A stretch of DNA of 14,055 nt from Candidatus Kuenenia stuttgartensis (GTDB lineage Bacteria > Bacteroidota > Bacteroidia > Chitinophagales > Chitinophagaceae), in the NCBI GenBank assembly GCA_943330835.2, contig CALQJH020000010.1:1-14055 (forward strand), given 5' to 3'. Below are positions 1 through 6,291 of the stretch, piece by piece (positions within the stretch are counted from its first letter, which is position 1; each line of letters begins with the position of its first letter). Position numbers and translations under genes: made by a program. The notes under the pieces were generated by a model. It was not told where the DNA came from and made no database searches. It was given only the letters and a program-made list of their open reading frames with translations.

Positions 1-44
1 GACTGAGCTACTTGCTGGGTTAATTCGGTTGGTAAAAAGTCCAT
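1..44 (-). CDS. N-terminal fragment of a protein, possibly acyl-CoA dehydrogenase
   Basis: Only the first 14 codons are inside the window. They begin at an ATG on the minus strand (44..42) and read MDFLPTELTQQVAQ. An N-terminus of the form M-[DN]-F-x-x-T-E, followed by a short hydrophobic/glutamine-rich helix, is common in acyl-CoA dehydrogenases, where this helix opens the alpha-helical N-terminal domain. That resemblance is the only basis for the name, and 14 residues cannot establish it. The gene follows the helix-hairpin-helix gene in the same direction after 65 bp. That gap contains a poor promoter-like box (TAAATTGC on the minus strand) and no convincing terminator, so cotranscription is possible. 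Confidence 0.4.
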   Translation of the reverse strand, partial: MDFLPTELTQQVAQ

Positions 45-109
45 AACAGGTGATTATTTGTTCCGCAATTTACCGAATATTAAATACCAACAACTGTTAG
101 TTTTTTTTA

Positions 110-1024
110 TTATTCTGTAACTAAATAATGCTGTATTTTGTTGTATATTTCAACGTTAAGCAAGGTGATTTTTTGAATATCCTCTAATGATTTAAAGCTT
201 CCATGCTGATTACGATAATTGATAATGGCCTGAGCTAATTTATACCCAATGTAAGGATGCGATTTCAATGTTTCGAATGGTGCATGGTTAATATCAATGA
301 CACTTATTTTTGTATCCTTAATAATGAATTGATCTTTGATTTTCTGAAAAATGGAATCTTGTAAACCCCAAACCTCAGCCACTTGATGCGCCTCATAAAA
401 TCCACCTAATTTATTTCTGAACAAAATGATTCGTCTGGCTAATGCAGGCCCAATACCATAGATACTTTCGAAGCAAGAAGAATCTGCGAGATTCACATCA
501 ACTAATTTCCTGGATATTTTTTTGTCATTATATATTTTAATATTAGTGACGTTTATGTTCTGATCAGCTTCTCTTATAACAACAAAAGGCATCAAGTCTG
601 CGCATTTCTTTTCAGCTATTCCCCAAATCTTTTTGATATCCTCCGGCTTCCGAAATCGACCACCTTTGGATTTGTATTTTTGTATGGTTTGAATGGTTTT
701 ATCCTTAAGGCCTAACTCCTTCCATTCGGCTTCAGTTATAGTGTTAGGGTCGAAATTTTTATACCGAATCATAACGGGGCGCTCTTCCGTATAGGGAGTG
801 TACTTTTGGGAATAGTGATTATTATTACCACTGTCTGTATCTATTTTTTTTAACTGTCGAAAAGCCGTTTCCAGGGTTTCCGTTTTAATTGGTTTTGCGG
901 GAAATATGAAGTCGTAAAACTGTGGTAAAAAAAACAATCCCAAATTAAATAACAGTAACACCATAATTCCATTCTTCTCTTTTTTTGTAAAATAAAAAAA
1001 AGCATGCTTGTTCTTTTTTTCCAT
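110..1024 (-). CDS. membrane-anchored helix-hairpin-helix (ComEA-like) protein
   Basis: This 304-residue protein has a short basic N-terminus, one hydrophobic segment at about residues 18-42 (a likely membrane anchor), a polar linker, and three successive units of about 60 residues (roughly 90-150, 175-235 and 242-304). Each unit contains hallmarks of helix-hairpin-helix DNA-binding modules: D-x-N-x-A-type openings (FDPNTIT, VDVNLAD, IDINHAP), then glycine-containing hairpins followed by a helix with R/Q at its end (YGIGPALARRI, YIGYKLAQAI), and GG-F or HGSF linkers. ComEA-type proteins bind DNA at the cell surface or in the periplasm, so DNA binding is the likely role; uptake function is not shown. 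The reading frame can be extended to a TTG at 1051. I prefer the ATG at 1024 because it gives a basic N-terminus ahead of the FTKKEKNG motif seen in Bacteroidota relatives. The gene lies 51 bp after the MBL-fold gene. Confidence 0.85.
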   Translation of the reverse strand: MEKKNKHAFFYFTKKEKNGIMVLLLFNLGLFFLPQFYDFIFPAKPIKTETLETAFRQLKKIDTDSGNNNHYSQKYTPYTEERPVMIRYKNFDPNTITEAEWKELGLKDKTIQTIQKYKSKGGRFRKPEDIKKIWGIAEKKCADLMPFVVIREADQNINVTNIKIYNDKKISRKLVDVNLADSSCFESIYGIGPALARRIILFRNKLGGFYEAHQVAEVWGLQDSIFQKIKDQFIIKDTKISVIDINHAPFETLKSHPYIGYKLAQAIINYRNQHGSFKSLEDIQKITLLNVEIYNKIQHYLVTE

Positions 1025-1028
1025 GAAC

Positions 1029-1036
1029 GAAAAGTA
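1029..1036 (-). promoter_or_regulatory. possible -7 promoter box for the helix-hairpin-helix gene
   Basis: The minus strand reads TACTTTTC, seven of eight bases of the Bacteroidota -7 consensus TAnnTTTG counting the two free positions. It ends four bases before the ATG at 1024. No clear -33 TTTG lies at normal distance. AT-rich sequence produces such matches by chance, so this is tentative; the main interest is the spacing shared with the tsaE and P-type ATPase genes. Confidence 0.28.
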
Positions 1037-1075
1037 ATGCAGTAAGTACAAGTAAAAAGGAGAAAAAAAACGTAA

Positions 1076-1855
1076 TTAATTGCAATTAATCACTTGGTTA
1101 TCAAAAGCCAATTGAATTCCTTTTGGCAATTCAGTACTTAACTGTTGATGTTTACCGAGCTGGTGGCTAATATGGGTAAAATAAGTTTGAGACACATTTA
1201 GCGATTGCGACATTTCTATAGCTTCCTGAAGGGTGAAATGTGAAAGGTGTTTTTCCTTGCGAAGTGCATTTAATACAAGTGTTTCAGACCCCCTAATTTT
1301 TTGCTGTTCGATGTCATCTATTCTGTTGGCATCCGTGATATAAGTAAATGCCCCAAAACGAAATCCTAATACAGGCATTTTTAAGTGCCATACTAAAATA
1401 GGGATTACAGGGATATCCCCGATAAGAAAGGCTTCGGCAGTTATTTCATGTAATGAAATATCCGGAACGCCAGGATATTTATACTCGTCAAAGACATAAC
1501 TGAATTCTCTTTTTAATGCAACTTGTGTTAAAGCATTTGCATACACTTTCATCGGTTGCTGTTGAAAATAATTGAACGCTTTTATGTCATCAAGCCCTGC
1601 AATATGGTCTTTGTGAGGATGTGTAAATAAAACGGCGTCTAATTTTTTTACATTTGCCCTGAGCATTTGCGTTCTAAAATCAGGAGTGGTATCTATAACA
1701 ATTGTGGTGGTATCACTTTGAACAAGTATACTACTTCTCAGTCTTTTGTCTTTACTATCGGAGGAAGCACAAATCTCGCAATCACAGGCAATCATTGGAA
1801 CACCGCCACTGGTGCCAGTACCCAAAAAAGTAATCGTTAGTGGAGGAGAAAACAT
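1076..1855 (-). CDS. MBL-fold metallo-hydrolase, PhnP-like phosphodiesterase family
   Basis: This is a 259-residue metallo-beta-lactamase-fold hydrolase, probably cytoplasmic. The fold opens with the strand and turn FLGTGTSGGVP (residues 10-20), followed by a cysteine cluster C24-x-C26-x-x-C29, which in PhnP-type enzymes holds a structural zinc. The active-site signature H79-x-H81-x-D83-H84 (THPHKDH) is intact. Later metal-ligand candidates are the His in VWHLKMP, the Asp in YITDANR and the His residues of THISHQLGKH. PhnP relatives cleave cyclic phosphodiesters such as phosphoribosyl cyclic phosphate; the substrate here is not determined, and no phosphonate genes lie nearby. The frame can be extended one codon to a TTG, but the adjacent ATG at 1855 is the better start. 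It sits 47 bp after the 89-residue gene and is followed by the helix-hairpin-helix gene, all in one direction. Confidence 0.85.
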   Translation of the reverse strand: MFSPPLTITFLGTGTSGGVPMIACDCEICASSDSKDKRLRSSILVQSDTTTIVIDTTPDFRTQMLRANVKKLDAVLFTHPHKDHIAGLDDIKAFNYFQQQPMKVYANALTQVALKREFSYVFDEYKYPGVPDISLHEITAEAFLIGDIPVIPILVWHLKMPVLGFRFGAFTYITDANRIDDIEQQKIRGSETLVLNALRKEKHLSHFTLQEAIEMSQSLNVSQTYFTHISHQLGKHQQLSTELPKGIQLAFDNQVINCN

Positions 1856-1902
1856 CAATAAAGTAGAAATAAAAAATTTGCTGAAAGTATAAAAAAGAAT
1901 AA

Positions 1903-2172
1903 TTATTTATCAATCACAATTGTCATCAATTCATCATAAAGCTTTTGGCTTTCATGCGTAAGATCATCGATGTTGATTTTGAGTAAAGGCATCAAATCAA
2001 TCAAGGTATTAATTCTGCCTTCTGTTTGTAAAAATTTATTAAGCACCACTACCTTCTTTTCCTGAAGAATACAATAGCCGCTTTGGAAAGTTCCTCTTTC
2101 ATAACGAATGATATATCCTGCTTCTTCAATGACTCTTTCTATTTTATCTAATGTATTTTGAGTGAATTTCAT
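1903..2172 (-). CDS. conserved small protein of unknown function (89 aa)
   Basis: I do not recognise a function. The protein is 89 residues, soluble, with no signal peptide or membrane segment. The N-terminal part is predicted helical (TLDKIERVIEEAG). It is followed by a beta-rich block, YIIRYERGTFQSGYC (19-33), and then a strand KKVVVLNKF (39-47). The C-terminal half is helical and includes a run of leucines and acidic residues. A G-x-F-x-x-GYC motif leading to a VVxLNK strand resembles, from memory, a short family found in Bacteroidota and some other phyla, without a known role. The ATG at 2172 is clear. The gene lies between porX (120 bp upstream) and the MBL-fold hydrolase (47 bp downstream), in the same direction. 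The 120-bp gap before it contains no perfect TAnnTTTG box and no convincing hairpin terminator. Confidence 0.75.
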   Translation of the reverse strand: MKFTQNTLDKIERVIEEAGYIIRYERGTFQSGYCILQEKKVVVLNKFLQTEGRINTLIDLMPLLKINIDDLTHESQKLYDELMTIVIDK

Positions 2173-2292
2173 AAGTCGATTTATTTAACTATTTAACCTG
2201 CTGCAACTTCCAACAAATAAGGCTGATCATGAAATATACTTTTCAACAAACGTTGATAAAAAAACACGCTGATGAGCTATTAGTTGCGACAA

Positions 2293-3849
2293 TTATTTTT
2301 TAGACATTTTTATAACAGGGATAATCATTTCTTCCAGACTAATTCCGCCATGTTGAAAGGTATTTCGGTAATAGTTGGCAAAATGATTATAATTGTTTGG
2401 ATAACAAAGGAAATGATCCCCTTTCGCGAAAATAAATGATGAATTTATATTAGGCACAGGCAGACCAGCTTCTCTTGGATCTCTAAAAGCCAAAACCTCC
2501 TTCGGTTCGTAATTCAAATTGCGACCATGCTTATATCTGAGATTTGCGGTAGTTTGCTTGTCGCCTATAACCTTTGCAGGTGTTTTTACCCTCGTGCTTC
2601 CATGATCAGTAGCCACAATCAAATTTATATCTTTATCAGCTATTTTTTTCAAGGCCTGGTGAAGAGGACTATGCTCAAACCAGCTGGCAGTAAGGCTTCT
2701 ATAGCTTGTTTCATCGCCTGCCAACTCTTTTAATACTTCCATTTCCGTTCTTGCATGGCTTAGCATATCAACAAAATTATACACAATCACATTCAAATCG
2801 TTTTGCATTAAATTATGCATATTATCTACCAATTTCTGGCCATCGTGGTTATTCGTGATTTTGGTGTAGGAAAATTTAATATCGCTCTTGCCAAGTCTTT
2901 TCAAATTTGATTTTAAGAACGTTTCTTCATATAAATTTTTTCCGCCTTCTTCATCATCATTTTTCCATTCTACCGGAAACTCTTTTTCAATATCAATAGG
3001 CAATGACCCTGAAAAAATCGCATTACGGGCATATTGAGTTGCCGTTGGAAGTATGGCGTAAAATGTTTCCTCCTCATTTATCCGAAAACTCTCCGCAAAA
3101 ATCGGCTGAATCGTTTTCCATTGATCAAACCTTAAATTGTCTATTAAAACAAAAAATAATGGGACGCCTTTTTCTAAATGTGGAAAAACCTTAAATTTTA
3201 GAAGATTATGACTCATTATAGGACCATCAATACTCTTTGGGGAAACCCATGATGCATAGTTTTTAGAAATAAATTTAAAAAACTCTGTATTGGCTTCTTG
3301 TTTTTGAGTATTAAAAACATCCTGCATTTCCGGACTGTCACTCTTCTGTATTTCCAATTCCCAATAGACCAGTTTTTTATAAATCTCCATCCACTCTTTA
3401 TAATCCGGAGTGCCGCTCAAAGCCATAAATAAACTGCTGAATTCTTGTTGATAAGCTGTTGTAGTTTTTTCTGCGACAAGTCGTTTGTTGTCAATTATTT
3501 TTTTCAAACTCAGCAAAACCTGATTGGGATTAACGGGCTTGATCAAATAATCACTAATCTGACTGCCAATGGCTTCATCCATAAGGTTTTCAGCCTCATT
3601 CTTTGTGATTAAAACGATAGGAAGATTGCTGTTAATCTCTTTGATTTGTTGTAAAGTCTGCAGCCCTGTAATGCCAGGCATCGTTTCATCAAGCAAGACC
3701 ACATCGACGATATTATTTTTTACATACTCCACCGCATCAAATCCATTAGTAATCGTATGGACCACATAGCCCTTATTTTCTAAAAATATGATCTGGGAAT
3801 TCAAACTATCAATTTCATCATCAACCCAAAGGATTTTTGCTACACTCAT
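2293..3849 (-). CDS. porX: PorX-type response regulator with PglZ/alkaline-phosphatase-like domain
   Basis: This 518-residue protein has two domains. Residues 1-120 are a CheY-like receiver with an acidic pocket at D10-D11-E12, phosphoacceptor D54, switch T82 and conserved K104. After a helical linker (about 120-220), residues 225-518 form an alkaline-phosphatase-superfamily (PglZ) domain. Likely metal ligands are D237, D361, H365, D415-H416 and H500. T271, in the PTATQYARN stretch, is the candidate nucleophile. PorX works with the sensor PorY and the sigma factor SigP to control type IX secretion genes in Porphyromonas, and its effector domain has been reported to hydrolyse oligonucleotide second messengers. 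All key residues appear present, so the gene looks functional. No PorY-like kinase lies in the window, as is usual for this orphan regulator. It is transcribed divergently from the HD-domain / lipid A run. The assignment to PorX is strong; the regulon here is inferred. Confidence 0.92.
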   Translation of the reverse strand: MSVAKILWVDDEIDSLNSQIIFLENKGYVVHTITNGFDAVEYVKNNIVDVVLLDETMPGITGLQTLQQIKEINSNLPIVLITKNEAENLMDEAIGSQISDYLIKPVNPNQVLLSLKKIIDNKRLVAEKTTTAYQQEFSSLFMALSGTPDYKEWMEIYKKLVYWELEIQKSDSPEMQDVFNTQKQEANTEFFKFISKNYASWVSPKSIDGPIMSHNLLKFKVFPHLEKGVPLFFVLIDNLRFDQWKTIQPIFAESFRINEEETFYAILPTATQYARNAIFSGSLPIDIEKEFPVEWKNDDEEGGKNLYEETFLKSNLKRLGKSDIKFSYTKITNNHDGQKLVDNMHNLMQNDLNVIVYNFVDMLSHARTEMEVLKELAGDETSYRSLTASWFEHSPLHQALKKIADKDINLIVATDHGSTRVKTPAKVIGDKQTTANLRYKHGRNLNYEPKEVLAFRDPREAGLPVPNINSSFIFAKGDHFLCYPNNYNHFANYYRNTFQHGGISLEEMIIPVIKMSKK

Positions 3850-3925
3850 ACTTTTATTTTTTTTAACAGGCGAAAAGAAACAATACCTGGATTTTTATTC
3901 AAATGAACTTAAATTGCCAAAGCTG

Positions 3926-3933
3926 CAAATTTA
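3926..3933 (-). promoter_or_regulatory. -7 promoter element for porX
   Basis: The minus strand reads TAAATTTG, a perfect match to the Bacteroidota -7 consensus TAnnTTTG, followed by CAGC. It would place the transcription start near 3920 and give porX an untranslated leader of about 70 nt. No clear TTTG lies at the -33 position. The region where -33 contacts would fall (about 3953-3958) overlaps the -7 box of the opposite promoter. Confidence 0.5.
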
Positions 3934-3954
3934 ATTTTTTAAGCGAATGGTTTG

Positions 3955-3962
3955 TAGATTTG
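3955..3962 (+). promoter_or_regulatory. -7 promoter element for the HD-domain gene and lipid A run
   Basis: The plus strand reads TAGATTTG, a perfect match to TAnnTTTG. It predicts a transcription start near 3967 and a leader of about 47 nt before the ATG at 4014. Its -33 region would fall around 3931-3935, which is AT-rich, has no clean TTTG, and touches the porX -7 box. Confidence 0.5.
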
Positions 3963-4013
3963 TACCAGTTTCTATTTTCATTTAACAGATAATTCCCAAT
4001 TTAATACTAATTA

Positions 4014-5195
4014 ATGCGATTTCATAAAATAATAAACGATCCTGTTTATGGTTTCATTACCATAGATGACGAACTGATTGCTCAAATCATTGCGCACCCC
4101 TTTTATCAAAGACTCAGAAGAATCAATCAAATGGCATTGGCGCATCTGGTGTATCCGGGAGCCATTCATTCCAGAATGCACCATTCTCTTGGCGCATATC
4201 ATCTTATGCGTTCCGCACTACATGAATTAATTGGCAAAGGCGTTGATATTTCCGAAGAGGAACAACAAGCTGCGAAAATCGCTATTCTTTTGCACGATAT
4301 CGGTCATGGCCCTTTTTCGCATGCTTTAGAACATGTTATTGCAGAAGGTATGCACCACGAAGACCTCTCATTACTGCTGATTCAAGAATTAAACAACCAT
4401 TTTGAAGGAAAACTTCAAATGGCACTGGATATTTTCACCAACAATTACCCTAAAAAATATTTACACCAACTAATTAGCGGCCAGCTTGATGTTGACCGTA
4501 TGGATTATCTGACCAGAGATAGTTTTTTTACTGGCGTGAATGAAGGTGTCATTGGCTACGATCGTATTATTAAAATGTTGACCATTCATCAAGGCGAATT
4601 AATGGTAGAAGAAAAAGGGGTGTATTCTATTGAGAAATTTTTAATAGCCAGAAGGTTGATGTACTGGCAAGTTTATCTCCATAAAACGGTATTATGTGCC
4701 GAACAAATGTTGCAGCATATTATCAAAAGAGCCAAATATATTCATGCAACTTGCGCAGAACCTCTTTTTACCTTAATGAATCAACCTGTTGAAAAAATCA
4801 CATTGAAACAATTTTGTGACATTGATGATTATGATGTGATGATGGCCATTAAAAATTGGTGCCACCACGAAGACAAAGTTTTAGCTTTTTTATGCAATGG
4901 CATTATCAATCGAACTTTATTGAAAATAAAATATTTCTCCGCTCCTATTACAGATCACTTATTAGAAGAGAAAACACAAGAAGCACAACAGCAATTAAAC
5001 TTATCAAAGGAAGATGCAGCATGGTTGGTTTTTTCAGGACTGGCATCAAGCAGTACTTATAATTTCGATAATGAAAATATCAAGATTCTTTTTAAAGATG
5101 GCACAGTAAAAGATATCACAGCAGTGGACAATGCGCTTATCAATGAAAACATCAGAGGCATTGTTAAAAAATATTATATTTGCTACCCAAGATAA
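4014..5195 (+). CDS. HD-domain phosphohydrolase (SAMHD1/dGTPase-like)
   Basis: This 393-residue cytoplasmic protein belongs to the HD superfamily of metal-dependent phosphohydrolases. The N-terminus KIINDPVYGFITI leads into YQRLRRINQM and the loop SRMHHSLGAY, containing a likely metal-ligand His (H56 or H57). The signature H94-D95 lies in LLHDIGHGPFSH, and the fourth ligand is D161 in GQLDVDRMDYL. This arrangement is typical of dNTP triphosphohydrolase-like proteins related to SAMHD1 and bacterial dGTPases; the actual substrate is unknown. The ATG at 4014 is supported by the conserved N-terminus. The gene is first in a plus-strand run; lpxD follows after 40 bp with no promoter-like box in between. 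An HD protein immediately upstream of lpxD recurs across Bacteroidota to my knowledge, which suggests cotranscription and not a direct enzymatic role in lipid A synthesis. Confidence 0.88.
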   Translation: MRFHKIINDPVYGFITIDDELIAQIIAHPFYQRLRRINQMALAHLVYPGAIHSRMHHSLGAYHLMRSALHELIGKGVDISEEEQQAAKIAILLHDIGHGPFSHALEHVIAEGMHHEDLSLLLIQELNNHFEGKLQMALDIFTNNYPKKYLHQLISGQLDVDRMDYLTRDSFFTGVNEGVIGYDRIIKMLTIHQGELMVEEKGVYSIEKFLIARRLMYWQVYLHKTVLCAEQMLQHIIKRAKYIHATCAEPLFTLMNQPVEKITLKQFCDIDDYDVMMAIKNWCHHEDKVLAFLCNGIINRTLLKIKYFSAPITDHLLEEKTQEAQQQLNLSKEDAAWLVFSGLASSSTYNFDNENIKILFKDGTVKDITAVDNALINENIRGIVKKYYICYPR

Positions 5196-5235
5196 TTTAT
5201 AGCATTATTACTCAAACAAAAACTGATTTTTTAAA

Positions 5236-6279
5236 ATGCAATTCTCTGCAAATCAAATAGCATTAATACTTAGTGGTACTATCGAAGGAAACCCTGAGGT
5301 AAAAGTGGAATCTTTTGGAAAAATTGAAGAAGCCAAAGCAGGGCAAATTGCTTTTTTGGCGAATCCAAAATATGAAGAGTATTTGTACACTACTGAAGCA
5401 TCCATAGTTATAGTCAATGACTCTTTATTACTTAAAAAAGAAGTTAAGGCAACACTCATCCGTGTTCCAAATGCTTATCTGGCCTTTGCAACCATGCTTG
5501 AAAAATACCAGCAAATAAAATCTCAACAACCCATTGGCATACAGGAACCCATTTACAAACATCCTTCTGCAAAAATTGGCGAAGATGTTTTTATTGGCGC
5601 ATTTGTTTACATCGGAGAAAATACGGTGATTGGGAAAGGCGCAAAAATTTATCCCGGTGCATATTTAGGAAATAATGTGGTGATTGGAGAAAATGCTACT
5701 GTTCATGCCGGCGTGAAAATTTATTTCGATTGTCAGGTAGGCAACAACGTTACTATCCATGCAGGAACTGTAATTGGAAGCGACGGCTTTGGTTTTGCAC
5801 CTTTGCCAGATGGTACTTATAGAAAAGTTCCACAAATTGGAAATGTAGTTATTGAAGATGGCGTAGAAATTGGTTCAAATGCTACCATCGACAGAGCTAC
5901 TATTGGCAGTACAATAATTAGAACCGGAGCTAAACTTGACAACCTTGTTCAAGTGGCTCATAATGTAGAAATAGGCAAAGACAGTGTGGTGGCAGCGCAA
6001 ACCGGAATCAGCGGAAGCACTAAGATTGGTAAGAATGTAATGATTGGAGGACAGGCTGGAATAGTAGGCCACATCCATATTGCAGATGGCAGTAAAATCA
6101 ATGGACAAAGCGGCATTACAAAATCTATCACGGTGCCAAATACAGCAGTTACAGGCTCCCCTGCTACAGATTTTACGGCTTCTTTAAGAAGCCAGGCCTC
6201 ACTCCGGAAATTACCTGAGATGGAAAAAAGAATTAAAGAATTAGAAAAAATCATAAACGAATTAAAAGATAAAAAATAA
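5236..6279 (+). CDS. lpxD: UDP-3-O-(3-hydroxyacyl)glucosamine N-acyltransferase
   Basis: LpxD transfers a 3-hydroxyacyl chain from ACP to the 2-amino group of UDP-3-O-acylglucosamine, the third step of lipid A synthesis, in the cytoplasm. The 347-residue protein has the expected N-terminal uridine-binding domain (1-100), a left-handed parallel beta-helix of hexapeptide repeats ([IV]-G-x-x-x-x, about 105-310), and a C-terminal helix ending in a charged coiled coil ([18 protein letters not shown]). The catalytic His is H242 in [11 protein letters not shown]. The glycine-rich segment GSDGFGFAP (181-189) is also a family hallmark. Length is normal for the family. It lies 40 bp after the HD gene, and its TAA stop is in the same frame as the following DUF5686 gene, 12 bp upstream of that gene's start. 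Confidence 0.97.
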   Translation: MQFSANQIALILSGTIEGNPEVKVESFGKIEEAKAGQIAFLANPKYEEYLYTTEASIVIVNDSLLLKKEVKATLIRVPNAYLAFATMLEKYQQIKSQQPIGIQEPIYKHPSAKIGEDVFIGAFVYIGENTVIGKGAKIYPGAYLGNNVVIGENATVHAGVKIYFDCQVGNNVTIHAGTVIGSDGFGFAPLPDGTYRKVPQIGNVVIEDGVEIGSNATIDRATIGSTIIRTGAKLDNLVQVAHNVEIGKDSVVAAQTGISGSTKIGKNVMIGGQAGIVGHIHIADGSKINGQSGITKSITVPNTAVTGSPATDFTASLRSQASLRKLPEMEKRIKELEKIINELKDKK

Positions 6280-6291
6280 ACAACTCCGCAT

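Noticed and set aside
1025..1051. Nine-codon N-terminal extension of the helix-hairpin-helix protein starting at TTG
   Set aside because: The extension starts with TTG, has a weak hydrophobic sequence, and an ATG at 1024 gives a normal basic N-terminus before the conserved FTKKEKNG segment.
2241..2262. CAACaaacGTTG with an adjacent run of A as a terminator between porX and the 89-residue gene
   Set aside because: The stem has four pairs, and for the minus-strand transcript the T run comes before the hairpin, not after it.
5196..5235. Possible separate promoter for lpxD
   Set aside because: The 40-bp gap has no TAnnTTTG-like box; AT-richness alone is not enough.
5560..6150. Short repeated DNA motifs (ATTGG-GAAA-like) within lpxD and lpxA suggesting a repeat element
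   Set aside because: They encode the regular hexapeptide repeats of the left-handed beta-helix and are protein-level, not a DNA repeat or CRISPR.
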